In this document: positions 31,601-41,700 of the stretch, piece by piece
Layout: every line of letters begins with the position of its first letter
Position numbering within the stretch: position 1 is the stretch's first letter
Source of the DNA: Luidia sarsii
Taxonomy: Eukaryota > Echinodermata > Asteroidea > Paxillosida > Luidiidae
Reading direction: 5' to 3'
Length of the DNA stretch: 64,000 nt
NCBI GenBank assembly: GCA_949987565.1
Contig: OX465105.1
Location: 2,089,501-2,153,500 of the forward strand
Notes under the pieces: generated by a model
Seen by the model: the letters and a program-made list of their open reading frames with translations, nothing else
Told to the model about the DNA's origin: nothing
Database searches by the model: none
Translations under genes and position numbers: made by a program

Positions 31601-33340
31601 TCCACAGATTTCTATCTAATCTACACAGTTTGTAGATGGTCATGATAGAATCCTCATGTTGAAATCTTACGGTCTGGGATGCTTATTGCTGTACTTCCCT
31701 AGAAATCTTCACTCAAACATCGACAAATAGTTTATTACTCGCAAGTAATAAACTATTTCTCACACTACAGAATGGTGCAAAAAACATGACTTTTTTTTAC
31801 CTTTTTCTACTTTCTCAGATAACCATTTGAGCTAAAACCTTCGCAGGATTGCTTTTTGGGATGTTTAATGGTTTTACACACAAACTGTGGCAATCTTTTG
31901 ACCTTTACCAATGTTGTATAGGGCCTTTAACAAAAACTGCTTCCTGACCTGTCTAAGGGTGCAGCACACAAAATCCATCCAAGATGGCTCCGCCGAGCTG
32001 ATTATCATAAAGTGTGGACCCACAACTTTTTTTTTAATAAGGGGTCTTTGGAGCCTAATTAACTGATACATTGTAGAACAAGTGAAGCTTAAGACAACCT
32101 GGGGGTTCTCTCTTTAATTTGGTATGTAATTTGGACCATATCTGGCTTTAAATGTGGCCCTATTTGGCTGTGGAAGTGGAGGGGTCCATCCCAAAATCCT
32201 TGCAGAAATTCGGCTTGGACGGCTACACATTTTAGGGGTGTTTTTTTCTGGGGATAATTAGCAAAAAATCTAATCGGCTAAGAGCACTAAAATTGAAAAG
32301 AATCTGAGAGATGAAGATCCAAACTACAATTTTAAGTATAGCTACAAGAACTGAGAGACTTTTAGGCATGGGATAATTGGCTTTGAAAGTGAGTGTTTTT
32401 GTACAGTGTTCAATGGGAGCTCGATTTAGTGTTCTGCACCCCTAATTTTATAGCCTATATATTAGGTGCAGTGTGGAGGAAACTGTAGCAAGGGTCAAGG
32501 GTCAAACCAGTTACCAGTACCAGGTGGTTAGCGGTTGGTGTCTTCCAAGGCTATAGATAGCAAAACACCCTTTTCCAAGTCGGCATTATGGACATTCCAA
32601 AGCAGTGAAGTAAGTGACCACCAAGGTCACAAGTGACCCCATAGACTCCTCTCAAAAACATTTTCTTTTTGACTTGACTTGGAAAAAAATCATATACCAT
32701 GATAACCTGTTTTCAGAAAAACTGCTTGTTTATTTATTTTCAAACAACCAAAGTAAAACTGTGATTGTTTGATTTTTAAAGGCCCAGTACAACATTGGGA
32801 AGATCGGAAAACATCGATGTCAGTTTTTCTTCTAATTTAGACAGTTTGTAGATAGTCATGATAGAATCCTCATGTTGAAATCTTACAGCCTGGAATGCTG
32901 TACTTCTTGAGAAATCTTCACCCAAACATCGACAAATAAGCCCTAGTTTATGACTCGCGAGTCATAAACTATTTCTTACACTACAGAACGCTGCGGAAAC
33001 CGTGACGTTTTTTTGCCTTTTTATACTTTCTCAGGTTACCATTTGAGCTAAAACCTTTGCAGGATTGCTTTTTGGGAATGTGTAATGGTTTAACACAAAG
33101 TGTGGCAATCTGTTGACCTTCACCAATGTTGTATAGGGGCTTTAAACACTGCATTTTTCTTCACCAGAATTGAAGCAAGCAAAGCTTGAGGCTGTACACC
33201 ACACCTCACTTGATTTTGATTCAATGCAGCACTGACTGTATGTAGTAAGGATGCATTGGCAAGACCTAGGAGGTATGGGGAAGACTACCTCCATGCAAGA
33301 ACATTCTCAGTCTCACCTTCAACCACTCGTTCTGATCCAT
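19616..33340 (-). CDS. ADAD1/TENR-like protein: dsRBD plus inactive ADAR-type deaminase domain (complete CDS, 12 exons)
   Basis: Coding exons: 33317-33340, 30289-30474, 29456-29627, 28462-28722, 27137-27997, 25506-25638, 24394-24668, 23218-23279, 22991-23108, 21792-22020, 20958-21090, 19616-19729. All junctions are GT..AG with matching phases, total 2568 nt, 855 aa. The start MDQNEWLK follows a 5' UTR acceptor at 33371. A dsRNA-binding domain spans about residues 83-150 (FAAVAIVDG, then [18 protein letters not shown]). Residues about 215-500 are a Pro/Gln/Ser-rich linker in one 861-nt exon. An adenosine-deaminase domain occupies about 502-845 ([53 protein letters not shown]). Its zinc site is gone: the His of HAE is Asn535 and its Glu is Leu537, the PCG Cys is Ala591, and the SCSDK Cys is Gly666. 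The family is known from germ cells as RNA-binding non-enzymes. Its long linker makes it larger than human ADAD1 (roughly 575 aa). Confidence 0.93.
19773..20808 (+). repeat. 19-bp minisatellite built from the hammerhead-like PLE core (last ADAD1 intron)
   Basis: About 54 copies of gtcaggtcctgctagaaac. The array opens with the normal module start (cctttgagaaaggtcctg). Each unit is the family-A core with the gatcg of ctaggatcgaaacgtc deleted, so that GAAACGTCAGG runs straight into the next GTCCTGCTAG. Variants (gtgctg, gtcatg; aaatgtc, aaacttc) are interspersed in short runs, indicating local amplification. Confidence 0.92.
21132..21507. mobile_element. TTAA-flanked MITE, family M2 (ADAD1 intron)
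   Basis: TTAA, then AGCCCCTACACAACATTGGT at the left; ACCAATGTTGTGTACGGGCT, then TTAA at the right. The interior (gatccaacatatgcatgaa, atttcagctcaatctgtcgg) is shared with 36.9-37.2 and 39.07-39.45 kb. No coding capacity. Confidence 0.85.
21540..21760. repeat. Short tandem ctatctataactaaaaaataaat repeat and degraded PLE family-A module
   Basis: Three or so units of a 23-26 base motif (ctatctataactaaaaaata), then a diverged module (gagcctgacattttgattct, agcaagacttt, ttgcaacattt). Confidence 0.7.
22085..22375. repeat. PLE family-C terminal module, inverted pair with hammerhead-like cores
   Basis: The left arm (gtttgcggagacaccatgta, aattctcttttgtgagtaag, ctgaaaagaaccggagg) and its complement enclose two facing cores. 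The plus core reads ctcCTGAAGA, tgagcag-agtaca-ctgttt, GAAAC, GTC. The minus core has CTGATGA and GAAAC. The 3' tail taattatcctgctattctca is shared with the copies at 24.1 and 29.7 kb. Confidence 0.8.
23325..23460 (-). repeat. PLE family-A terminal module
   Basis: atacaaaaatgttgcaaact, gcttgctgac, then ttagtgggcctgacgtttcg, attctagcaggacc, truncated with a short inverted remnant. Confidence 0.82.
23465..23990. repeat. Local tandem duplications (about 60-bp and about 90-bp units)
   Basis: gttggagtttgttggattag, gtaccaatgggccagggag repeats about three times. The unit ctccaacacctgaccagaaa, atgaccaagagcttgtgggt then repeats about three times in the other strand sense. Non-coding, in an ADAD1 intron. 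Confidence 0.75.
24110..24345. repeat. PLE family-C inverted pair
   Basis: Same arms as 22085-22375 (cttttgtgagtaagtgtggt, tcttttcagaaccacact), with gagtacactgttcGAAACGTCGAG at the centre. Confidence 0.8.
24876..25020 (-). mobile_element. Retroposon 3' end with (TAA)n-type tail
   Basis: On the minus strand it ends ttccttggccgaataaat followed by a short AAT/TAA microsatellite. The same end (aaattcaagatgggagata, aggtcatacagtctacatc) occurs in the other orientation at 47975-48110. This is typical of LINE-type 3' ends. The GA-rich stretch to about 25140 resembles the PLE 3' region. No reverse-transcriptase sequence is present. Confidence 0.65.
25705..25930. repeat. PLE family-A inverted pair with central hairpin
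   Basis: ttagtgggcctgacgtttcg, caggacctttctcaaaggc, gtgacaaggacaacacaga, then the mirror image tctgtgttgtccttgtcac, gaatggtcctgctagg, atcgaaacgtcaggccc and the gtcagtaagcagtttgcaac tail. Confidence 0.88.
26113..26709. mobile_element. TTAA-flanked TIR element, family T1, with readable empty site
   Basis: TTAA, CCCCTTCGAGCCGG at the left; CCGCCGTCAAGGGG, TTAA at the right. The host flanks (cactatc and cagggatttaactggg) are duplicated nearby at about 26826-26855 without the element (cactaccttcacagggattt, agctggg), so the target and its TTAA duplication can be read directly. The element encodes no transposase. Confidence 0.85.
26876..26979. repeat. Near-perfect 36-bp-arm palindrome (mini-MITE) with TTAA ends
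   Basis: ttaaagaagaatgaaaccca, gagaaaaatgttggct is repeated as its exact complement after a roughly 32-base spacer. Both outer ends read TTAA. Confidence 0.85.
26990..27110 (+). repeat. Old, diverged PLE family-A module
   Basis: atccctgcttgagtttgaaa, cgtcagggcgtc, agattttgagatttgg keep the module's order with many changes. It ends about 25 bases before the donor of the 861-nt ADAD1 exon. Confidence 0.6.
28138..28392. mobile_element. Short TIR-like element
   Basis: It starts ggggctttcacactag and ends gtagtgtgaaaagggct, imperfect inverted ends around a G/C-rich centre with cccggggga and gtccccgggagg words. It lies in the ADAD1 intron 3' of the 861-nt exon's acceptor. Confidence 0.55.
28868..29368. 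mobile_element. Imperfect inverted-repeat element around a PLE module
   Basis: The left end aggggccattcataatttt and the right end aaattatgaatggcctctt are inverted. Both inner flanks carry poly-T/poly-A and tttgacccaaattacccacc versus ttgacccacccactcaaaat stretches. It is non-coding and lies in an ADAD1 intron. Confidence 0.5.
28980..29045 (+). repeat. PLE family-A terminal module (short)
   Basis: gagaaaggtcctgctaggat, cgaaacgtcaggcccacta, aattttaaga. It is flanked on both sides by an AT-rich inverted sequence (gggccattcataattttcaa at 28870 and its complement ttgaaaattatgaatggcc at 29346), so the module sits inside a larger inverted-repeat element (about 28868-29368). Confidence 0.75.
29735..30010. 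repeat. PLE family-C inverted pair
   Basis: Arms as at 22.1 and 24.1 kb (gcggagacaccatgtaaatt, ttacatggtgtctccgcaaa). It contains the best preserved hammerhead-like core on the minus strand (see 29805-29850) and a second, facing core near 29873 with CTGATGAG and GAAAC. Confidence 0.8.
29805..29850 (-). ncRNA. Hammerhead-ribozyme-like motif (PLE-type, minimal stem III)
   Basis: Read on the minus strand: CTC, CTGAAGA (fits CUGANGA), one extra C, GAGCAG-agtaca-CTGTTC (six-pair stem II), GAAAC, GTC, GAG. CTC pairs with GAG as a short stem I, and AC/GU can form a two-pair stem III, as in known Penelope-type hammerheads that work as dimers. The unpaired base before stem II departs from the consensus, so activity is uncertain. 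Confidence 0.5.
30568..31341. mobile_element. TTAA-bounded family T1 element with internal telomere-like insert
   Basis: Left TTAACCCCCGTGG, right GCGCGAAGTGGTTAA. The right 400 bases match the element at 5342-6041 (caagtctgttacggtccatt, acccatagtatacccttatc, gattgttttagcgagattt). The left part is foreign: a cattcattcattcattc run and degenerate telomeric repeats. The outer boundary at the left is less certain. Confidence 0.5.
30690..30835. repeat. Degenerate interstitial telomere-like (CCCTAA)n array
   Basis: Runs such as accctaacccttatcctaat, cctaaccctactcctaatcc and ccataaccctaaccg over about 145 bases. These are diverged copies of the metazoan TTAGGG repeat, preceded by a (cattcatt) run at 30630-30660. 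Confidence 0.8.
31557..31930. mobile_element. TTAA-flanked MITE, family M1
   Basis: TTAA, AGGCCCAATACAACATTGGG at the left; CCAATGTTGTATAGGGCCT, TTAA at the right. The interior (gatcggaaaacatcaatgtc, gtcatgatagaatcctcatg, accatttgagctaaaacct) is shared with 32776-33145 and 52162-52516. Non-coding, in the first coding intron of ADAD1. Confidence 0.88.
31931..32775. other. Gene-free intron sequence between two M1 MITEs
   Basis: No exon or recognisable repeat. The two flanking MITEs are in the same orientation. Confidence 0.4.
32776..33145. mobile_element. TTAA-flanked MITE, family M1
   Basis: TTAA, AGGCCCAGTACAACATTGGG; CCAATGTTGTATAGGGGCT, TTAA. About 370 bp with the same interior as the copy 1.2 kb to the left. 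Confidence 0.88.
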
Positions 33341-33599
33341 CTTGCTGCAGTCTGAATTGTCTGTCACAACCTGAAATCTACAAACAAATGACATTGCAAA
33401 CTAAGTGACCAAGATGTGCAAATATAATATATATCAAACATTTAACAAGGAAGTGTGTTTATGATATAATCAGATTTAATCAACCTTTAATTTAAATAAC
33501 ACTTGAATTTTTGTTCTTGCACTTAGTTGTACTTGTTGTAGTAGTACTAGTATAGTAGTAGTTGTACTGTTGAAACAGAGCCAACATGACATACAGTGT

Positions 33600-33950
33600 A
33601 GGAGTCATTATGAGTCATTTTGGCTCGTCGGACAGGAGAGAATCTTCTCGATCACCTGAGGGGAAATTTCTCCTTTTTCCCGAGCTCCACACGCTCCAGT
33701 AAAACAAATTACCAGAACTGAAATCGGTGATTCTCACTTATTCCAAAGATGGGATGGTTTCACGCGTGTTTTCGGGGTAAAATCTGGTGGTTTTGGTCGG
33801 GGGTAGTCATGGAGTCCAACACATCATTGTTTGGTAGTGTTTCCATACTGAGAATCTTGGACCCTACTAAAGTACTATCGCCCGACACCCTCAATTTTTT
33901 TTTAAAAGGGCGATTGTAAGGGTCCATGTTACTCTGACTATAGTACTACA
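33600..33950. repeat. Unclassified dispersed repeat (third copy of the 13.6-14.4 kb family)
   Basis: ttttggctcgtcggacagg, ggggaaatttctcctttttc, tgttttcggggtaaaatctg, gtaagggtccatgttactct parallel the ELOB-intron copies. Confidence 0.65.
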
Positions 33951-33954
33951 ATTA

Positions 33955-34135
33955 GTACTATAGTAGTAGTACTATTAACTAGTAAGTAAGTAGTACTAGT
34001 ACTAGTAGTAGTAGTACTACTACTACTAGTACTACTATTTTAGTAGTACTACTACTGTACTAGTACTAGTACTAAGTACTATGTACTAGGAATAGGAAGT
34101 AGTAGGCCTACAGGTGTACTTGTATAGTAATGTAC
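33955..34135. repeat. agtactactagt-type palindromic microsatellite
   Basis: Dense tagtagtactac, ctagtactagtac words over about 130 bases, self-complementary and variable. Confidence 0.8.
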
Positions 34136-34470
34136 ATGTAGTTGTACCATGGAGGAATAAGGAGAAATAGTACTACATGTATTAATAATTCCCTCCTTAT
34201 TCCTCCATAGTAAATTAGTAACCTATTAATTTTGTATTATACTTTTACTTTTTAGATAGTAATGAGCATTACATGAGCATGCTGTAATAATAATGTTGTA
34301 TTGTGAATGTACATCAGGTACTCTGGGTATACATTATCATAACGTACATGAACAAGTGTACATTTACCTTCAAAGTTAAAGCAAGGAGCAACTTATCAAT
34401 AAGTTAAAGTACGCGCACGAGTGATGACATGATGAAGTTCAAACTTATTGTATGTGACCGTTGCCCATGG

Positions 34471-34617
34471 TCCGAGTAACTTGGACCCGACAAGTCACTT
34501 TTTTATCGAAATTGGGAATTTGGAGGGCCGGGTGATTACACTACAGTCACCCGGCCTTCTAAATTCCAAATTTCGATAAAAAAAGAGTGACTTGTCGGGT
34601 CCAAGTTACTCCGACTA
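34471..34617. mobile_element. Near-perfect hairpin MITE (about 68-bp arms)
   Basis: gtccgagtaacttggaccc, gacaagtcacttttttatc, gaaattgggaatttggagg and then, after gattacactacagtc, the complement ending gacttgtcgggtccaagtta, ctccgac. It corresponds to the terminal hairpin of the repeat family at 13.6-14.4 kb. Confidence 0.85.
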
Positions 34618-34790
34618 GCAATAGCATGTGGCATACTGCCTTGAACTTTTGAAGCATGTTGAACGAAAAGCAATACTGTAAGGTGACTGTAACTTAAGTG
34701 TAAGTGTAACTCTGGGAATAATCATTACAGCTGTAGTACACTAAACTCACCAATAACAGTGGCACATAAACTCCAACGGTCTCAATGGCG

Positions 34791-34872
34791 CCCGTGAGTA
34801 GCCTTGAGTAGCCGTGAGTAGCCTTGAGTAGCCGTGAGTAGCCTTGAGTAGCCGTGAGTAGCCTTGAGTTCA
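34791..34872 (+). repeat. 20-bp tandem repeat, about 4 copies
   Basis: ccgtgagtagccttgagtag repeated head to tail, upstream of the ADAD1-like gene's 5' UTR region. Confidence 0.85.
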
Positions 34873-35064
34873 CAAGTTGTGAGCAGACAGGTCCTACAGC
34901 TCAAAATAAAAAAAGGAAGATATCCGTGCACTCACAGTACACGTACGTGCAACCAACACGATGGGGAAGTTGAATAGCGCCCTCACATGGCAACAGTGCA
35001 CGATCAGAATGGACATGGCTCGAAGCATCGAAATAGATTTGTCTTTATTCTTAACGAATTAACT

Positions 35065-35335
35065 TTATGTGATATACAACAATGTTGCAAACTGCTTACT
35101 GACTAAAATTACCCAAATGCAATTCTCAAAAATTAGTGGGCCTGACGTTTCGATCCTAGCAGGACCTTTCTCAAAGGCAGAGTGATATATACTACTATGG
35201 ACAAAACAGATACTGGTATCTGTATACCTGTACAGAGACAGATACACATGTATCTGTTTTGTCCTTGTCACTCTGCCTTTGAGAGAGCAGTAGGATCGAA
35301 ACGTCAGGCCCACTAAATTTTGAGAATTATGTCAA
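35065..35335. repeat. PLE family-A head-to-head inverted pair (long)
   Basis: gtgatatacaacaatgttgc, aaactgcttactgac, gtgggcctgacgtttcgatc, then a centre with tggacaaaacagatactgg, tctgttttgtccttgtcac, then gatcgaaacgtcaggcccac. The right copy has a small deletion in its stem-loop (gagagagcagtagg). Confidence 0.88.
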
Positions 35336-36485
35336 ATGTGTCGAGGAAACTCGATGTGCGTTAGCCATGAAAATAGGACGATAAACTTAATTCACTTCGT
35401 TTCCTGGTCACTGTTGATGGGGTGCTACTTAAAAGCATGATATAAGTTTAGCCATAGAGCTTTATTTATAACCCTCTACGATTTTAGCCTATGGTAGGCC
35501 TACATGTTTTTGCATATTTTACTTCAAAATTAATTCACGAGTGAGTCTTAAATAGCCAACCCTGGCTACCTTCCAAGAAAAGGGCGTATTATACATTGGT
35601 CCGCATTAAATGCATTCGCAGTTTCCCTACTTGGATAATGTCGCACTAAATAACCAAGGTTTTTGCTGGTAGAATGCATAGGACTGCACCACGTGTGAGG
35701 AAACAATACCAATGAGTCCATGATTATTCATTGAGACCCTGTTGTTATGCAGGCTACATTAACTTAATGCGCCCAATGCAAACATTATAGCCGCTCATTA
35801 GCCTACATGTCATTCAAGGGACATCGACTGTGTGGGATGTTACGCCGTGACCTCGTTTGTTCGATCATAGTTTTCCTAATTAATAGTATATGTAGTCTTT
35901 TTCTTTGATTCTGTATAATGTTGTTAAGCGCCTTTAGCGTCTTTGCAGACGGATTCTGGCGCTCTGGAAATGTCCGTTATTATTATTATTATTATTATTA
36001 TCATTATTAGAAAAGCGCAGTTACATGTACACGTACATGCATGTACTGTACACGTACACGTACCTTACTGCGCTGCCCAAAGGGTACTGAACCCGCGCCG
36101 TCAATGATTCGCGATGTGCGTTCACTAGCGCAACCTGTCACTGAATTAGTACAACTACAAAGCTTGTACAAATAATCACGAGGATCGACCACACATAAGT
36201 AAACTGTCATGTCATAAGATTATCTCTTTATTTTAGAAGAAAACGACGATAAACAAACAACTATGGACACTCCTCCGTATCTGACTTGACACAAATAAAT
36301 ATCTTGGGCATTTCATGGATTGTACACCTGTATTGAACACCTGTATTGTACACCTGTATTGTACACCTGTATTGTACACCTGTCCTGAAATTGGTTACTC
36401 TAATGGGGAAGGCAGTAGCCACCTGCTTGTATAAACTATGGTATTATACTCAACGAACACGAACAGAATACTCAAGCTAAAAGGA
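35336..36485. other. Gene-free stretch with a retroposon-type 3' end and short tandem repeats
   Basis: At about 35925-36010, gcgcctttagcgtctttgc, ggcgctctggaaatgtccg leads into (ttatta)n, as in LINE/SINE 3' ends. A 15-base motif (acacctgtattgtac) repeats about four times at 36326-36383. No exons seen. Confidence 0.55.
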
Positions 36486-36590
36486 ACAAACAGAAAGAAA
36501 ACCTAACTGGGAACTTTTGACCAATAATGAAAAATGGCAAAGAAAACTTTTACTGGACCAGGACTTGAACCCGAGACCAGGGACATTGCA
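36486..36590 (-). repeat. tRNA-derived SINE fragment
   Basis: cctaactgggaacttttgac, tactggaccaggacttgaac, ccgagacc: body plus B-box of the same SINE as at 18.3 and 18.65 kb. The A-box half is missing. Confidence 0.75.
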
Positions 36591-36892
36591 AAACAAAAGT
36601 GGTTCGGGAACTCGAGGCCTTTGGTTTTTGTGCAGTCACTGATGAGGTCTTGGTTTCAAGTCAGGGTTTTCTTACTTTTCTTACTTTAAAATTCTTAAAA
36701 AATTGCACAAAGGGCAAGAAAAACAAACTGATAAAAAAAGTAGTAGACAATTTTCATTATCATTAATTAATTATCATGAATTTATCATCAATTATTCCAA
36801 AGTTAATTTTTCCTATTCAATTAATTTTCAATTAAACAGTAGCGAGCCACTGTAAAATCACTAGGTAGTCCTATAGGCCTATAGACCCAAAT

Positions 36893-37224
36893 AAGTCTGA
36901 TCCAACATATGCATGAAATAGCACACCTATGACAATTTCAGCTCAATCCGCCAACCGAGTGTCGAGAAAATAGTGAAAATTGCTTCATTTGTTTCGCGAA
37001 AATGCAGCATTCAACGCCGTACTGTTCCGAAAAATAGTTTAGATCTCGGTGAGACGTAAACTATTTCTATTACCGGTACTCACTTCTCCCAAAATACAAC
37101 ATTTTAGGCAGAAATATTTCAGTGAGAGGTTTCTACTATAACCATCTTCAAACTGTATAAGTTTCATGTAAATCTGTGAACATTTCTGTTTTTTGATCTT
37201 ACCAATGTTGTGTAGGGGCTTTAA
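36893..37224. mobile_element. MITE family M2, 5'-truncated copy
   Basis: Interior gatccaacatatgcatgaa and the right end accaatgttgtgtaggggct, TTAA match 21132-21507. The left TIR is absent. Confidence 0.8.
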
Positions 37225-38710
37225 GTACACGTCGAGCAGAAAACACATGTCGGAGTAGAGTGGTGTAATAAAACAAAGCATAGGCAAGGAATAGATTCTT
37301 GTAAAAACACGCACCAGCCCAGCAGATCTTCCACAGTAAGTCAAGATACAATAGCCAACACAAGACTGACCAATGCAACAACACATGAATCAAGTCTTGA
37401 CTTGTTCAAGTCTGAATCCAAACATAGAATCTTTGCAGCAGATTCTAAGATTACCTACCATTAAAATGTCACAATGACTACAAAAATGCATTACATTTCT
37501 TGTGTCAAAATGAAATGAAATAAGTGTGCATTTTTTCATAGAGACACCATGGTTTTAGAACATCTAAATAAAAAATATCTACTACTTAAAAGTAGAAATA
37601 AATGGACATTAACTTATCTCAGGACTTTCACAAGATTAATTTTGCACAAAATGTTCTGATTCAATTACATTCCACATTGCACATAATTTATCATTCTGAT
37701 ATTTTCAATCAAATAAAAAAGAAATATGTACAAATTTTCTTTTATATTTGAATAAATTATACATGATTCATATAAAATTTGGAAATATTTTCTCATGATA
37801 AAAGTTCAATGTGTCAGAATAAATATTTATACTTTTTATACTTTTATAAAATAAATCCTCAAGCAATATTTATAAATCAGTTCAGAATCATCAGAAAAGT
37901 GTAAGGCAAAACCATTTCTACAAATGATCAAATTTCCATAATATTTTACCAAAAAATTGCAGCACACTTAAGTCATAACTGGGAAACATTGTCAATCTTT
38001 ATGTGTGAGTTAATGGAATGCTTACATCATTAGATATGTACAACACTAAAATCAAGAATTTAATTAAAAATTTAATGGTTTTATATTAAATATGTGCACT
38101 CTTACCATTCACAACTAAAAATCGCTCATCATTTCAGTCATTTCAGGAATTTCATGCAATATGTTTATAAATCGCCCAAAAATATGAACCGTTTAAATAC
38201 CACATCTCTATTTCTCTTCCTGAATGTTATACCGGTAATTGCACAATATTAGTTCCTATTTCATTGTTATAGTCTGCTTAGCAGTTATTTAAATGTGCTG
38301 TTTGCTATTCCTACCAGTTGAAATAGTCTGCTTAGCACATTGTGATGTCAAAATAAACCAAGTTGAGTTTAGCTTCAGAAGAGGACTTCCATGTTTCTTC
38401 ATTGTATGTCACACTGATCATCCCAGATGCCTTATATTTTAACTCCACTCGCTTTCGAATTTCATAAATTGCTGTCACTGGATTTTGTGAGTTTGAAGCA
38501 ATCTATGTAACCCATTTTGTGATGCCTGACTCCATGTGCCAATACTATTCATACTACAAAGTCAATATCAGTGTTAGCAACATGCATTTTAGCACTGTGG
38601 CATTTGCCAGAAACAAAATTTTATTTTGGATGAGAAAAGGATTCATTAAGTTTCCTTCACGTTTCCAATTGTCTGATCACATATCACAACGCCAAAGAAG
38701 AGATTTCCCG
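37225..38710. other. AT-rich region downstream of the BICDL-like gene
   Basis: Strongly AT-rich from about 37440 to 38330, with no exon recognised. It plausibly includes the long 3' untranslated region of the minus-strand adaptor gene, because it starts directly after its stop codon, but no polyadenylation site can be fixed with confidence. Confidence 0.4.
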
Positions 38711-41700
38711 TCAACTCCAGAACGTGAACCTCTTCTGCGGAGACCCTTTTGATTTCTTGGAGGCTGTCCTTCGGCTCTCCTGTCCAGTCAGCTGTTTCTT
38801 GAGGCCTTGGTCCAAGAGCTCATGGATATCAATCTAGAATCAGGTGCGGTTACAAAGATAACAAATGAAATGCCATTGTTATCGCTGACGAAAAAAGAAG
38901 GCGCGTGGCCAGGAAATTTGATAGAAAAAGCACAACAATATTTGACTGGAATGGGATTTGATCCCAAACCTGTGGTATAAAACCAATATATGGATTCAAA
39001 TCCAGGTGCAGTCAATGTGTCTTTGCTATTCTATTAGTTTAAATTTTCTGTCAGTTTTTCTTTCCTTTGCTGTAAAGCCCCAACACAACATTGGTCAAGG
39101 TCAAAGAATAGCATCCGTTGTCTGATCCAACATATGCATGAAATAGCACACCTGTGTACATTTCAGCTCAATCTGTCGGCCGAGTCTTGAGAAAATCGTG
39201 AAAACCGCTTTAATTGTTTCGCGAAAATGCAGCATTCAATGCCGTACTGTTCCAGAAAATAGTTTAGATCTCGGTGAGACGTAAACGATTTCTTTTACTC
39301 TTTTCTCCCAAACTACAACATTTTAGGCAAAAATATTTCAGTGCGAGTTTTCTACTATAACCATCTTCAAACTGTATATAAATTTCATGTAAATCTGTGA
39401 ACATTTCTTTCTTTTTTTATTTCTGTTTTTCCAATGTTGTGTTGGGGCTTTAAAATAAAGTTTGATCCATGCTTATTTTCAAGTGAGAAATGTAATTAAC
39501 GATGACATTAATTACTCAAGAATAAGAGCTTGTACCTGCCACTGATCCAACTGCTCTGACAGACTTGCTTTCTCTTTGATGGCCCATATCAGCTGATCAT
39601 CCATCTTGTTCATGTCCGTCTTGGCTTGACAAAGCTCTTGCTCCGCAAAGTTGCATCTGTATTTGTAGCATTGATACAAACATGTCAAGGGATTGATGTT
39701 TCTATCCTTTGCAGACCCTTTCTCAAAGGACGAATGACAAAGACAGCAATGGATACGAGCTAGTAGACAGGGCAGGATGAAAAGAGGAAGGGCAAGCAGT
39801 ATGGAAGGGATCAAAGGAGGAAAGCTGGTAGACAGACCAGGGTGAGATCAAAGGGAAGGGCAAGCAGTAGGGAAGGGATCAAAGGAGGAAAGCTGGTAGA
39901 CAGACCAGGGTGAGATCAAAGGGAAGGGCAAGCAATTGGGAAGGGATCAAAGGAGGAAAGCTGGTAGACAGACCAGGGTGAGATCAAAGGGAAGGGCAAG
40001 CAGTAGGGAAGGGATCAAAGGAGGAAAGCTGGTAGACAGACCAGGGTGAGATCAAAGGGAAGGGCAAGCAGTAGGGAAGGGATCAAAGGAGGAAAGCTGG
40101 TAGACAGACCAGGGTGAGATCAAAGGGAAGGGCAAGCAGTAGGGAAGGGATCAAAGGAGGAAAGCTGGCAGACAGACCAGGGTGAGATCAAAGGGAAGGG
40201 CAAGCAGTAGGGAAGGGATCAAAGGAGTAAAGCTGGTAGACAGACCAGGTTGAGATCAAAGGGAAGGGCAAGCAGTAGGGAAGGGATTAAAGGAGGAAAG
40301 CCGGTAGACAGACCAGGGTGAGATCAAAGGGAAGGGCAAGCAGTAGGGAAGGAATCAAGGGAGGAAAGCTGGTAGACAGACCAGAGTGAGATCAAAGGGA
40401 AGGGCAAGCAATTGGGAAGGGATTAAAGGAGGAAAGCTGGTAGACAGACCAGGGTGAGATCAAAGGGAAGGGCAAGCAGTAGGGAAGGGATCAAAGGAGG
40501 AAAGCTGGTAGACAGACCAGGGTGAGATCAAAGGGAAGGGCAAGCAGTAGGGAAGGGATCAAAGGAGGAAAGCCGGTAGACAGACCAGGGTGAGATCAAA
40601 GGGAAGGGCAAGCAGGAGGGAAGGGATCAAAGGAGGAAAGCTGGTAGACAGACCAGGGTGAGATCAAAGGGAAGGGCAAGCAGTAGGGAAGGGATCAAAG
40701 GAGGAAAGCTGGTAGACAGACCAGGGTGAGATCAAAGGGAAGGGCAAGCAGTAGGGAAGGGATCAAAGGAGGAAAGCTGGTAGACAGACCAGGGTGAGAT
40801 CAAAGGGAAGGGCAAGCAGTAGGGAAGGGATCAAAGGAGGAAAGCTGGTAGACAGACCAGGGTGAGATCAAAGGGAAGGGCAAGCAATTGGGAAGGGATT
40901 AAAGGAGGAAAGCTGGTAGACAGACCAGGGTGAGATCAAAGGGAAGGGTAAGCAGTAGGGAAGGGATCAAAGGAGGAAAGCTGGTAGGCAGACCAGGGTG
41001 AGATCAAAGGGAAGGGCAAGCAGTAGGGAAGGGATCAAAGGAGGAAAGCTGGTAGACAGACCAGGGTGAGATCAAAGGGAAGGGCAAGCAGTAGGGAAGG
41101 GATCAAAGGAGGAAAGCTGGTAGACAGACCAGGGTGAGATCAAAGGGAAGGGCAAGCAGTAGGGAAGGGATCAAAGGAGGAAAGCCGGTAGACAGACCAG
41201 GGTGAGATCAAAGGGAAGGGCAAGCAGGAGGGAAGGGATCAAAGGAGGAAAGCTGGCAGACAGACCAGGGTGAGATCAAAGGGAAGGGTAAGCAGTAAGG
41301 AAGGGATCAAAGGAGGAAAGCTGGTAGACAGACCAGGGTGAGATCAAAGGGAAGGGCAAGAAGAAGGGGAAGGGATCAAAGGAGGAAAGCCGGTAGACAG
41401 ACCAGGGTGAGATCAAAGGGAAGGGCAAGCAGTAGGGAAGGGATCAAAGGAGGAAAGCTGGTAGACAGACCAGGGTGAGATCAAAGGGAAGGGCAAGCAG
41501 TAGGGAAGGGATCAAAGGAGGAAAGCTGGTAGACAGACCAGGGTGAGATCAAAGGGAAGGGCAAGCAGTAGGGAAGGGATCAAAGGAGGAAAGCTGGTAG
41601 ACAGACAAGGGTGAGATCAAAGGGAAGGGCAAGCAGTAGGGAAGGGATCAAAGGAGGAAAGCTGGTAGACAGACCAGGGTGAGATCAAAGGGAAGGGCAA

